DNA of 36,695 nucleotides, from the NCBI GenBank assembly GCA_910579075.1, contig CAJTSV010000023.1:1-36695 (forward strand), given 5' to 3'. This DNA is from an uncultured Eubacterium sp. (lineage in GTDB: Bacteria > Bacillota > Clostridia > Lachnospirales > Lachnospiraceae). The notes under the pieces are model-generated. The model had not been told where the DNA came from. It saw only the letters and a list, made by a program, of their open reading frames with translations, and searched no databases. Position numbers and translations under genes: made by a program. Numbering within the stretch: the stretch's first letter is position 1; the number at the start of each line of letters is the position of its first letter. Of this stretch, positions 23,764 through 31,785 are shown piece after piece.

Positions 23764-25571
23764 TGCAGAAAGAAAAAATAGGAAACGTATGGTTTTATTC
23801 CGAATCAGGGGAAACGGCAGACACAGCCATGCCGCCGGATATACAGCAAGCTGCCCGCCAGATGGAAGAAATCATCCGTTCCTGCAAAGAGGAAGATTAC
23901 CATGCGCAGATTACAGAGCGCAGAAATTATACGGTAATGTACCAGCTGGCAGAATCCAGGGCGAATATTGTCGAATGGCTGCATATTCCGGAGCATGCAA
24001 AGGTGCTGGAGCTTGGGGCAGGGTGCGGTGCGATTGCTTCTGCGCTGCTGAAAAAGGGAGCCGGCGTAACCTGTCAGGAAGAAAATCCGGCCTTTGCCAG
24101 GCTGAATGCCCTGCGCCACCAGCGGCTGGAAGACGGCCGGCTGACGGTATATGCAATGCCGTATGAACAGTGTGAGCCGCATCTGGCTGACGATTATGAC
24201 ATGGCAGTCCTGGTGCAGCTGCCAGCTGCACACGGGGAGGCGCAAAATCTGCTTCGGAATCTGCGCAGGCACTTAAAGCCGGATGGCATTCTCGTGCTTG
24301 CGACAGAAAATAAATTTGGATTAAAATACTGGGCTGGCAATAAGGAGCCCCATACGCACCGGTATTTTTCCGGCCTGGAGCAGGATGGCGTGTGCCTGTA
24401 TTCCAGAACAGGCATCCAGAAGCTGCTGGCATCCGCAGGATTTGGCTGGCAGGAATTTTATTACCCGTACCCCGGCCATTTGTTTGCACTGGATATATTT
24501 TCGGACAGGCATCTGCCAAAAAAAGGAGACCTGGCCTATTCGATAGCAAATTATGAAGATGACCGCCTGATTCTGTTTGACGAACAGAAGGTGTTTGACA
24601 GCATCATAGAAGAAGGGCAGTTCCCGTTTTTTTCCAATTCGTATCTCTGTCTGGCAGGCATGGGAAGCCCGGATAAACAGTGCCAGGAGACGGTTTATGC
24701 CCGGTATGCGGCAGACCGCAGCCGGAAATTCGCAGTCCGTACCGGGATTGCGGGTGGCAGGGTATGGAAATATCCCATTTATCCGGAAGGCGCAGCGCAT
24801 ATCCTGCATATGGAACAGGCGTATCAGCAGCTTTCCAGACAGTATGCGCATACCGGATTGAAATTTAACCGGTGCATCATGCACACAGCTGCCAGCCAGG
24901 CACCGGATGGGAAAGCTGTGGCGGCGGAATTTGAATTTATCCATGGAGAAGCCCTGCAGGAGCAGGCCAGGCAGGCCATTGCGGCTGGCAGCCTGAAAAA
25001 AGTCTTTGACATCCTGCACCAGATGGTGCAATATATCAGAAACGGCAGAAACAGCAGGCCGTTTGAGATGACACCGGAGTTTCGAAGCGTATTTGGAGAG
25101 ACTGCGCAGGCATCTGTCCTGGAGCATGCCGCATGCAGCGGGGTGTCGGACATTGACCTGATACTGCCGAATATTCTTGTGGCAGATGACGGGACATGGC
25201 ATGTCATCGACTATGAGTGGACCTTCTTTTTTCCGGTACCGCAGAATTTTATGATATACCGGACGTTATTTTTCCTGCATCAGGAAAACCCGCAGCACAA
25301 AGAGCTGTCCATGGAAGCGCTGCTGCAGGAAACGGGCATTCCGGCTCAGGAAGCACAGGTATATGAACAGATGGAACAGGGATTCCAGCAGTATGTGACG
25401 GGCGGCCTTGTGCCTTACCGGGAAATGGTAAACCTGCTGGAACGCAGATTTATGAATATAGCGGCGCTGGAAGCCGAATATGACCGCGTGATGGCGGAAA
25501 ATGAACTGTTAAAAGGAAAAGGAATCTGGAAAGCAGCCAGAAAAATCAAAAAAAAGCTGACAGGGAACTAA
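23760..25571 (+). CDS. SAM methyltransferase fused to a kinase-like domain and coiled coil (WbdD-like architecture)
   Basis: 603 residues. Residues about 60-210 form a class I SAM methyltransferase: motif I VLELGAGCGA (82-91), acidic post-I strand, LVLATENKFGLKYW. From about 320 the protein shows features of a kinase/APH fold: VWKYP with Lys337 as a possible ATP lysine; a hinge-like FEFIHGE (391-397); and a catalytic-loop pattern D466-x4-N471 (SDIDLILPNILV) followed by VIDYEW with D484, as in the metal-binding Asp of APH enzymes. Residues 557-584 are a probable coiled coil, ending in a basic helix (GIWKAARKIKKKL). This domain order recalls WbdD, the methyltransferase-kinase that caps polymannose O-antigen. 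The kinase assignment is my motif reading, not a search result. The gene overlaps rfbC by 4 bases and is 3 bases from a sugar-phosphate transferase. Confidence 0.7.
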   Translation: MMQKEKIGNVWFYSESGETADTAMPPDIQQAARQMEEIIRSCKEEDYHAQITERRNYTVMYQLAESRANIVEWLHIPEHAKVLELGAGCGAIASALLKKGAGVTCQEENPAFARLNALRHQRLEDGRLTVYAMPYEQCEPHLADDYDMAVLVQLPAAHGEAQNLLRNLRRHLKPDGILVLATENKFGLKYWAGNKEPHTHRYFSGLEQDGVCLYSRTGIQKLLASAGFGWQEFYYPYPGHLFALDIFSDRHLPKKGDLAYSIANYEDDRLILFDEQKVFDSIIEEGQFPFFSNSYLCLAGMGSPDKQCQETVYARYAADRSRKFAVRTGIAGGRVWKYPIYPEGAAHILHMEQAYQQLSRQYAHTGLKFNRCIMHTAASQAPDGKAVAAEFEFIHGEALQEQARQAIAAGSLKKVFDILHQMVQYIRNGRNSRPFEMTPEFRSVFGETAQASVLEHAACSGVSDIDLILPNILVADDGTWHVIDYEWTFFFPVPQNFMIYRTLFFLHQENPQHKELSMEALLQETGIPAQEAQVYEQMEQGFQQYVTGGLVPYREMVNLLERRFMNIAALEAEYDRVMAENELLKGKGIWKAARKIKKKLTGN

Positions 25572-25574
25572 ATT

Positions 25575-26990
25575 ATGAAAGCAAATTCAAAAGAGCAGTA
25601 CAAGCGGTTTATCATGCTGCTTGGAACGATATTGATTATTGCAGTACAGACAGCCATGTTTGCCTGTTTGTGGTATAATTATTATGCGAACCGGGAACTG
25701 ACAGGCATGCGGAAATATTTCAGGTATTTCTATTATTACAGGCGGGGGCACTGGACCGTCATTATTCTGTATGCAGTGGTGCTTGTCCTGTTTATGAAGG
25801 TGCTCGGCGGATTCCGGGTTGGCTACCTGCGCAATCTGGATGTGCTGTATTCACAGATTCTGTCAGTGTGCGCGGCGAACGCCGTGGAATACCTGCAGCT
25901 GGCGCTGATTGCAAAAAAATGGAAATTCCTTCAGTTTTCGACGCCGATTCTGGTACTCGCAGTGCTGCAGATTATTGTCGGCGTAATCTGGATTGTAGCC
26001 ATGCGTGGCATCTATGCCAGGCTGTACCCGCCGCATGAAATGCTGCTTATCTATGGGGACATCAGCCCGAAGGCGCTGATACGCAAGCTCCAGTCCAGGG
26101 GGGATAAATACCGTGTCAAAGAAACGGTTCACCTGAAAGAAGGCGTGGATAAAATACTCGGGATGATTACCGGATATGAATCGATTATTATCGGAGATAT
26201 CCCGTCCCATGAACGCAACCTGTTTTTGAAATACTGTTTTGAAAAAAATATCCGCTGTTATTCGGTGCCGAAGATTTCGGACATTATGATAATCAGCGCA
26301 TCGGAAATTGATTTGTTTGATACGCCGCTGCTGTTATCCCGCAATCAGGGCATGACCTTCGGGCAGAGCTTCTGCAAGCGTGCGATGGACATTGTTATCG
26401 CGCTTGCCGGATGCATTCTGGCTTCCCCGGTTATGCTGCTGATAGCGGTAGCGATTAAATTATATGACGGCGGCCCGGTCCTGTATTCGCAGGAGCGCAT
26501 TACCAAAGACGGCAGGCCGTTTCAGATATACAAATTCCGCAGCATGATTGTGGAATCCGAAAAACGCGGCGCAAGGCTGGCAAGCGCGCATGATGACCGG
26601 ATTACGCCGGTCGGAAGGGTCATCCGCAGACTGCATGTGGACGAGCTCCCGCAGCTGTTTAATGTGCTTGCCGGGGATATGTCCTTTGTCGGGCCGCGTC
26701 CGGAACGGGAAGAAATTACAAGGGAATACGAACAGAGCATACCGCAGTTCCGTTTCCGCCTGAAAATGAAAGCGGGGCTGACCGGATATGCACAGGTATA
26801 CGGCCAGTATAATACAGTGCCGTATGACAAATTGAAACTTGATTTAACATATATCGAGAACTATTCGCTCTGGCTGGATATAAAGCTTATCCTTCTGACC
26901 GTTAAAATACTGTTCCAGAAGGAAAAATCCGAAGGCGTGGCCGACAGCCAGAAGACAGCGTTAAAGACCGAAAACAGGACACATATATGA
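25575..26990 (+). CDS. Polyprenyl-phosphate sugar-1-phosphate transferase (WbaP/EPS type), copy 1
   Basis: Integral membrane enzyme that transfers a sugar-1-phosphate from a nucleotide sugar to undecaprenyl phosphate, starting lipid-linked glycan synthesis. 471 residues: four or five N-terminal membrane helices (about 13-150), a nucleotide-binding-like cytosolic module (MLLIYGDISPKAL to about 255), then the C-terminal transferase. The latter starts with the re-entrant helix (FCKRAMDIVIALAGCILASP) and carries YKFRSM, the catalytic Asp-Glu pair D356-E357 (HVDELPQLFNVL), FVGPRPE and KAGLTGYAQVYG. The C-terminal 20 residues are polar. Overlaps the next gene by 4 bases. The donor sugar cannot be told from sequence. 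A second enzyme of this class lies at 31778. Confidence 0.92.
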   Translation: MKANSKEQYKRFIMLLGTILIIAVQTAMFACLWYNYYANRELTGMRKYFRYFYYYRRGHWTVIILYAVVLVLFMKVLGGFRVGYLRNLDVLYSQILSVCAANAVEYLQLALIAKKWKFLQFSTPILVLAVLQIIVGVIWIVAMRGIYARLYPPHEMLLIYGDISPKALIRKLQSRGDKYRVKETVHLKEGVDKILGMITGYESIIIGDIPSHERNLFLKYCFEKNIRCYSVPKISDIMIISASEIDLFDTPLLLSRNQGMTFGQSFCKRAMDIVIALAGCILASPVMLLIAVAIKLYDGGPVLYSQERITKDGRPFQIYKFRSMIVESEKRGARLASAHDDRITPVGRVIRRLHVDELPQLFNVLAGDMSFVGPRPEREEITREYEQSIPQFRFRLKMKAGLTGYAQVYGQYNTVPYDKLKLDLTYIENYSLWLDIKLILLTVKILFQKEKSEGVADSQKTALKTENRTHI

Positions 26991-27754
26991 ATCCGAATAT
27001 GAAAAAACCAGTGATTTCAGTAATTATGCCAGCCTATCAGGCTGCACGTTATATCAGCCAGGCAATCGCATCCGTGCAGAGCCAGAGCTGCAAAGAGCCA
27101 TGGGAGCTGCTCGTTATCGATGACTGTTCCACGGATGCCACGGCAGATATTGTCAGGAAGCATGCGGCATCCGACAGGCGCATACGCTATATCCGCCAGA
27201 ACCGCAACCGGGGCGTTGCAGCGGCGCGCAACCGTGGCATTCAGCTTGCCCGCGGGACTTATGCAGCCTTTCTGGATGCGGACGACTGGTGGGAGCCGGA
27301 CAAATTAAAGCTGCAGATGGCGTGCATCGCACGCACGGGAGCCGTCTTATGCTGCACGGCCAGGGAGCTGGTAAACCCGGACGGGACGCCGCAGGGGCGG
27401 GTAATTCCGGTACCGCAGCGTATCACGCATGCCATGCTGATGCGCACCAATGTCATCCCATGCAGTTCTGCCCTGCTGCGCACAGATATAGCCAGGGAAT
27501 TCGGCTTTGTCTGTGATAAATATCATGAAGATTATATTTTGTGGCTGCGCGTGCTGGACAAGTATAAAATGGCTGCGGGCGTCAATGTTCCGGCTTTAAA
27601 ATGCAGGCAGAGCGAGGGCGGCAAGTCCAGAAACAAGCTGAAATCTGCATACATGCATTATGGCTCTTACCGTTTTCTTGGATATGGGCGGCTGAAGTCA
27701 CTTTATTATATGCTGTTTTACACATTAAACGGATTTCTTAAATATCTGGGATAA
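26987..27754 (+). CDS. Family 2 glycosyltransferase
   Basis: 255-residue GT-A enzyme, cytosolic face of the membrane. N-terminal PVISVIMPAYQAARYISQAI, nucleotide-binding LLVIDDCSTDATADIV, acidic metal site AFLDADDWWEP and YHEDYILWLRVL near the catalytic base region are all typical. The C-terminal part (YRFLGYGRLKSLYYMLF) is basic and aromatic, probably membrane associated. ATG 26987 overlaps the stop of the sugar-phosphate transferase, so both are likely made together. It may add the second sugar; donor and linkage are unknown. Confidence 0.92.
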   Translation: MNPNMKKPVISVIMPAYQAARYISQAIASVQSQSCKEPWELLVIDDCSTDATADIVRKHAASDRRIRYIRQNRNRGVAAARNRGIQLARGTYAAFLDADDWWEPDKLKLQMACIARTGAVLCCTARELVNPDGTPQGRVIPVPQRITHAMLMRTNVIPCSSALLRTDIAREFGFVCDKYHEDYILWLRVLDKYKMAAGVNVPALKCRQSEGGKSRNKLKSAYMHYGSYRFLGYGRLKSLYYMLFYTLNGFLKYLG

Positions 27755-27770
27755 GTGGAGGGAAACATAA

Positions 27771-28553
27771 TTGAACCAGTTTATCAGCGATATGAAAAAA
27801 TACCAGAAATATACGATTTATGCTGCAAAATCGGAATTAAAATCAGAAGTTGCCAATTCCCATTTAAGCTGGCTCTGGTGGATTTTAGACCCGCTGCTGT
27901 TTATGATTGTCTATTCATTTGTAGCGGTAATCGTTTTTCAGAAAAGCGAGCCGTACCTGCCGGTATTTATTTTTATCGGCTACAACAGCTGGAATTTTTT
28001 TTCCGCCTGCCTGAGACAGAGCGTCAAGCTGGTAGCGGCAAACAAGCCGATTGTATCAAAAGTATATATACCGAAATTTATCCTTATTTTTATAAAAATA
28101 TTTTCCAATGGATTTAAAATGCTTATCGCGTTTTCGATTGTGGTAGTTATGATGATTGGCTACCGTGTCCCGGTAGACTGGAAGGTGCTGCTTATGCTGC
28201 CGTTATTTGCGGTGCTGCTTGTCGTGACCTTTGCGTTCAGCAGCGTGCTGCTGCATTTCGGCGTTTATGTGGAAGATCTGGCCAATGTGGTGACGGTCGT
28301 CTTAAAGCTGCTGTTTTACCTGACCGGAATTTTTTATTCGATTCAAAAGCGTGTGCCTTATCCATACAGCAGCCTGCTGCTGAAATGCAATCCGATGGCG
28401 CTGCTGGTAGATTCCATGCGCCGGGTGCTTATATACCAGACAATGCCGGACTGGGCGCCGGTTCTGGCATGGCTTGCAATCGGAATCGTGCTGTCTGTTG
28501 TCGGTGTACATAATATATACCGTCATGAAAACAGCTACGTCAAAGTCATGTAG
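27771..28553 (+). CDS. ABC-2 type polysaccharide export permease (Wzm/TagG/RgpC-like)
   Basis: Membrane subunit of an ABC exporter that moves lipid-linked polysaccharide or teichoic acid across the cytoplasmic membrane. 260 residues with about six helices; the amphipathic N-terminus and SHLSWLWWILDPLLFMIVY are the family signature, and LKCNPMALLVDSMRRVL near the C-terminus also matches. Start TTG 27771 is chosen because gtggaggg lies 8 bases upstream; the next ATG (27792) would lose the N-terminal amphipathic helix start. The ATPase gene follows after 39 bases. Confidence 0.92.
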   Translation: MNQFISDMKKYQKYTIYAAKSELKSEVANSHLSWLWWILDPLLFMIVYSFVAVIVFQKSEPYLPVFIFIGYNSWNFFSACLRQSVKLVAANKPIVSKVYIPKFILIFIKIFSNGFKMLIAFSIVVVMMIGYRVPVDWKVLLMLPLFAVLLVVTFAFSSVLLHFGVYVEDLANVVTVVLKLLFYLTGIFYSIQKRVPYPYSSLLLKCNPMALLVDSMRRVLIYQTMPDWAPVLAWLAIGIVLSVVGVHNIYRHENSYVKVM

Positions 28554-28592
28554 GATGCAAAATTTGAAATAAAGAAAGCAGAGTGAAATGCC

Positions 28593-29354
28593 ATGGTGAC
28601 AGGGAACGAACTTGTAAAAGAAGATACAAAGGAATATGCAATTGAAGTATCGGACTTAAAAATACGATACAAATGCCTGAATAAAATATCGATTAAAAAA
28701 AGCCTGTTCAGCCTGAAAAAAACAGAGATAGATGTATTCGAAGCTGTCCGCGGCATTTCCTTTAAAGTCCCAAAGGGCGAAATAATGGGAATTGTCGGCA
28801 AAAATGGCAGCGGCAAATCAACGATGCTGCGGGCGGTCGCCGGAATATTTGCGGCAGACGAAGGCACGATAGACCTGCACGGGCATACGGTATCGCTTTT
28901 GTCTATCGGCGTCGGGTTCCAGAAAAAGCTGACCGGCAGGGAAAATATCTTTTTAAGCGGCATGCTTTTGGGATTCAGCGAGTCGCAGGTACAGGAAAAG
29001 CTGGATGAAATTATCGAATTTTCCGAGCTGGAAAACTTTATTGATAAACCCGTGCGCACCTATTCGAGCGGCATGTATTCCAAGCTGGCATTTTCGATTA
29101 CAGCCATTCTGGAAACAGAAATCATGCTTATCGATGAAGTACTGAGTGTCGGGGATGTACGTTTTAAGAAAAAAAGCTATGCCAAAATGAAGCAGCTGAT
29201 TACGAATGAAGACCGGACGGTGATTATCGTATCACACAGCACGGAAACGCTTGAAAAGCTCTGTGATACGATATTATGGCTGCATGAAGGAAAAATCAAA
29301 ATGCAGGGAAGCACGGCAGAAGTGCTGCCGCTTTACAATGATTACATGTCATGA
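28593..29354 (+). CDS. ABC polysaccharide export ATPase (Wzt/TagH/RgpD-like), without C-terminal binding domain
   Basis: Nucleotide-binding subunit partnering the permease just upstream. Walker A GIVGKNGSGKST (66-77), signature TYSSGMYSKLAFSI, Walker B EIMLIDEVLSVGD and the switch histidine in VSHS are intact. The N-terminal extension before the first strand and the insert KKSLFSLKKTEI are typical of the TagH/Wzt group. At 253 residues it ends right after the ABC domain: the carbohydrate-binding C-terminal domain that lets O8/O9a-type Wzt read chain-end caps is absent. Start ATG 28593 lies 6 bases after gagtgaaatgcc; the Shine-Dalgarno is weak (aaagcagag). Confidence 0.93.
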   Translation: MVTGNELVKEDTKEYAIEVSDLKIRYKCLNKISIKKSLFSLKKTEIDVFEAVRGISFKVPKGEIMGIVGKNGSGKSTMLRAVAGIFAADEGTIDLHGHTVSLLSIGVGFQKKLTGRENIFLSGMLLGFSESQVQEKLDEIIEFSELENFIDKPVRTYSSGMYSKLAFSITAILETEIMLIDEVLSVGDVRFKKKSYAKMKQLITNEDRTVIIVSHSTETLEKLCDTILWLHEGKIKMQGSTAEVLPLYNDYMS

Positions 29355-29417
29355 CGGTGTGTCCTGCAAAAATAAAATCAGCAGAAAAATAAAATTATCA
29401 GAAAAAAGGAGTGCGCC

Positions 29418-30560
29418 ATGCATTTATTTCTGTGCGCCGGCATTCTGATTCTGACAATACTGGCATATTACATTCTGGGCAGGGCTTTCTGCATCAGGTG
29501 CGGCTGCCGCCCGGTTATCCCGGAGACTGTCTGCCTGGGATTTTTCCTGTACTATGCCGTATTTCAGGCTCTTGCAGTGCCGATGATACTGACGAAACAA
29601 AAACTGCATATACTGGGCATCACATGGGCAGCTGTCCTGGCAGTCCTTCTGGCAGGTGCAGTGTATCTGATTCTGCAGGAGAATAAACGAAGCCGGCCGG
29701 CATATGACAGCGGTGCCAGACAAAAATACGGGAAAATAAATCATGCCATGCAGGCTGGCCGCAGCAGGAAGCAGGAAGAACGAAGAATCCGGGATGCAGG
29801 TCTCTGGCTTCTGACCGCGCTGATGGGATGTGCCATTTTCTGTGAATGTGCCTCAGCCGTCCTGATGCAGCGCAATATCGGCTGGGATTTTGCATATTAT
29901 ATCGGAAACATGGCCACGTCCGTGGCGACGGACACTATGTATGTATACGATGGCAGCAGCGGGCTTTTGCGGAATACAATGGAGCTGCGCTATGCACTGT
30001 CTTCTTTCTATATGAATACAGCATGCATCAGCCAGGCGACGGGCATTTCCGCGCTTGTCCTGCAAAAATATGTATATGGCATTTTATGCGTGCTTTTAAC
30101 AAATGCCATTGTATACAGCTTTGCCATGAAGGTATTCCGGGGGGACTGCAAAAAGACAGCGGTGCTTGTTACCATTACCATTGTCATGACTATTTTCTGG
30201 GATGTATACGATACGAGCGGGCAGTTTCTGCTGCTGCGTAATTATGAAGCCAAGGCGTACTGCGCCAATGTCGTCGTGCCGATGACCGGCTATCTGCTTT
30301 ACCGCCTGTGGACAGGCATCGGGGAAAAAAGCAGCTGGGCAGGGCTGTTTCTGACGGCATTTGCAAGCGTGGCTGTCTCCATGTCGTCCCTTGTCATCGT
30401 CCCGGTCATGATTGTAATTATGCTTCTGGCACATATGGCAGTAGAAAAACAGCTGGATTTTGCAGTAATCCGGCGCGGATGCTTTTGTCTGCTGCCAAAT
30501 GTATGCTATATGGCTGTATTCTTATGTTATACTAAGGGGTGGCTTGTCATCCGGATATAG
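29418..30560 (+). CDS. Polytopic membrane protein, probable N-terminal half of a split protein
   Basis: 380 residues with roughly nine or ten hydrophobic segments and a basic cytosolic loop (about 92-125, rich in Arg and Lys). Similar large membrane proteins (DUF6077-like, GT-C-like) are found in Lachnospiraceae wall-glycan loci; this is from memory and tentative. The segment NIGWDFAYYIGNMATSVATD, with an Asp after the helix, recalls the first extracellular loop of GT-C transferases. The protein stops abruptly at GWLVIRI (TAG 30558-30560) in what should be a helix-loop junction. The following ORF (30650) has the missing C-terminal features. Start ATG 29418 follows aaaaaaggag. Either a real shorter protein or the front of a broken gene. 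Confidence 0.6.
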   Translation: MHLFLCAGILILTILAYYILGRAFCIRCGCRPVIPETVCLGFFLYYAVFQALAVPMILTKQKLHILGITWAAVLAVLLAGAVYLILQENKRSRPAYDSGARQKYGKINHAMQAGRSRKQEERRIRDAGLWLLTALMGCAIFCECASAVLMQRNIGWDFAYYIGNMATSVATDTMYVYDGSSGLLRNTMELRYALSSFYMNTACISQATGISALVLQKYVYGILCVLLTNAIVYSFAMKVFRGDCKKTAVLVTITIVMTIFWDVYDTSGQFLLLRNYEAKAYCANVVVPMTGYLLYRLWTGIGEKSSWAGLFLTAFASVAVSMSSLVIVPVMIVIMLLAHMAVEKQLDFAVIRRGCFCLLPNVCYMAVFLCYTKGWLVIRI

Positions 30561-30649
30561 GCATTGGGGAAAAAGCAGCCGGGCAGGAAACGTCAGATGC
30601 GTTCTGGCAGGGACAGGCCGGGTGGTAAAAAATTGCGGAGGTATCAGGC

Positions 30650-31435
30650 ATGACAGGCGTACTGAAACAGTATAACGGGGATTCCCTGTATCTGGCAGCA
30701 TTTGCAGGAAGCCTCGTGCTTTTGTGGCTGAAAGAGAGGAAAACAGGACAGGGAAACACTGGAAAAAAGGCCGCAGCCGCAGTGCTGCTGTCTGTTGTCT
30801 TTATATTTAATGAATTTGCATACCGGATTATGGGGAAACTAACGGATATTACGACCTATTACCGTTTTTTCTGGATGCTGCCGGTATTGTTTGTGACAGC
30901 GTATCATCTGACAGAAGCATTTACCGGAAGAAAAAAAAGGCAGATATGTGCCGCTGCACTGATATTTGCAGTCTGCCTGGGATTTGGGGCAAATTTCTTT
31001 TTCCTGAACCGGGCCAATATAAACCGTCCGCAAAATATTTACGGACTCGACCCGGATGCGGTGGCTGTCGCAGAGGCAGTCATGGCAGATTGGGGAAGTA
31101 CAAAGGAGCAGCCTGTGGCAGCATTTGATATGTATCTGGAATATCAGGTACGCACGTATGAACCGCGTATTTTATGGGGGATTTCCAGAAAAGCATATCT
31201 GTATCAGGCAAAACACGGATATAATCATAAAAAATATGTCCGCCAGCAGCATATTATCGCGGCGGTCAATGAAGGAATACAAAACGACAGCAGGGCTTTA
31301 AGGCGCAGCCTGGATAAAACCGGCGTGGATTATCTGGTTATCCGTACGGAATTTGACATGGACAGCTACCTGGCACAGATTTTGGTCGTGCCGGCTGCGC
31401 AGAGTGAGCATTATACAATATACAGAGTCAGATAA
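30650..31435 (+). CDS. Membrane protein, probable C-terminal half of the split protein
   Basis: 261 residues. Four hydrophobic segments (about 12-27, 42-60, 74-92, 98-119) are followed by a soluble domain of about 140 residues ending in GVDYLVIRTEF, a pattern like the extracytoplasmic C-terminal domain of GT-C-type membrane proteins. The motif TTYYRFFWMLPVLFVTAYHL at 68-87 looks like an internal helix of a larger protein. In the same frame the sequence is open upstream to a TAA at 30626-30628, and the previous gene ends in a different frame at 30560, so at least two changes would be needed to join them. However, gcggaggt lies 8 bases before ATG 30650, so it may be translated on its own. Function unknown. 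Confidence 0.6.
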   Translation: MTGVLKQYNGDSLYLAAFAGSLVLLWLKERKTGQGNTGKKAAAAVLLSVVFIFNEFAYRIMGKLTDITTYYRFFWMLPVLFVTAYHLTEAFTGRKKRQICAAALIFAVCLGFGANFFFLNRANINRPQNIYGLDPDAVAVAEAVMADWGSTKEQPVAAFDMYLEYQVRTYEPRILWGISRKAYLYQAKHGYNHKKYVRQQHIIAAVNEGIQNDSRALRRSLDKTGVDYLVIRTEFDMDSYLAQILVVPAAQSEHYTIYRVR

Positions 31436-31441
31436 CAAGGC

Positions 31442-31470
31442 TTTTCATTTTTATGCGGGAGCTGTAAAAT
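31442..31470 (+). promoter_or_regulatory. Candidate promoter for the second glycan module
   Basis: TTTTCA (31442-31447), 17-base spacer, TAAAAT (31465-31470), 103 bases before the zinc-ribbon gene. The -35 hexamer is the same as in the candidate promoter at 12196. The leader contains a short hairpin (tgcgc 31494-31498 with gcgca 31511-31515). Confidence 0.45.
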
Positions 31471-31572
31471 AAGTAAGAGGTGGTTAAAAAGACTGCGCGC
31501 ACATACTCTTGCGCACAGAACGGGCAGTGTGGGCTGTCTGGATATAAGAATTGGGGAAAGAAAGGGTAAGAA

Positions 31573-31785
31573 ATGATAAAAGTTTATATTTGTCCGAAAT
31601 GTGGCTGGATGAGGACAGTTTCCCGCAGAAAGCTTGTGGAGTGCTACAAGTGCGGGGAACAGGAAATGTTTCAGGCACGGCTTACATATGACAAATACAG
31701 TGAAATGACGTTAAAGGAGAGGGAGAATTATGCAGACAGCTGGCTGTATATTCACCTGAGAAACTTAAAGGAGCAGCATGTATAG
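31573..31785 (+). CDS. Small zinc-ribbon protein coupled to the second sugar-phosphate transferase
   Basis: 70-residue protein with a four-cysteine zinc ribbon: C7-x2-C10 (CPKCGW), then 13 residues, then C24-x2-C27 (CYKCGE). The rest is a charged helix-rich tail (LKERENYADSWLYIHLRNLK). No signal or membrane segment, so cytosolic. Not a known ribosomal or polymerase subunit by length or motif. Start ATG 31573 follows aaagggtaag. Its last eight bases overlap the sugar-phosphate transferase start, so the two are almost surely made together. It could bind nucleic acid or the transferase; neither is shown. Confidence 0.8.
   Translation: MIKVYICPKCGWMRTVSRRKLVECYKCGEQEMFQARLTYDKYSEMTLKERENYADSWLYIHLRNLKEQHV

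Noticed and set aside
29418..31435. Programmed frameshift joining the two membrane ORFs
   Set aside because: No slippery heptamer at the junction, and the second frame carries its own stop at 30626-30628, so one shift would not make a full protein.
31494..31515. Hairpin in the zinc-ribbon leader as terminator
   Set aside because: Five-bp stem and no T tract after it.
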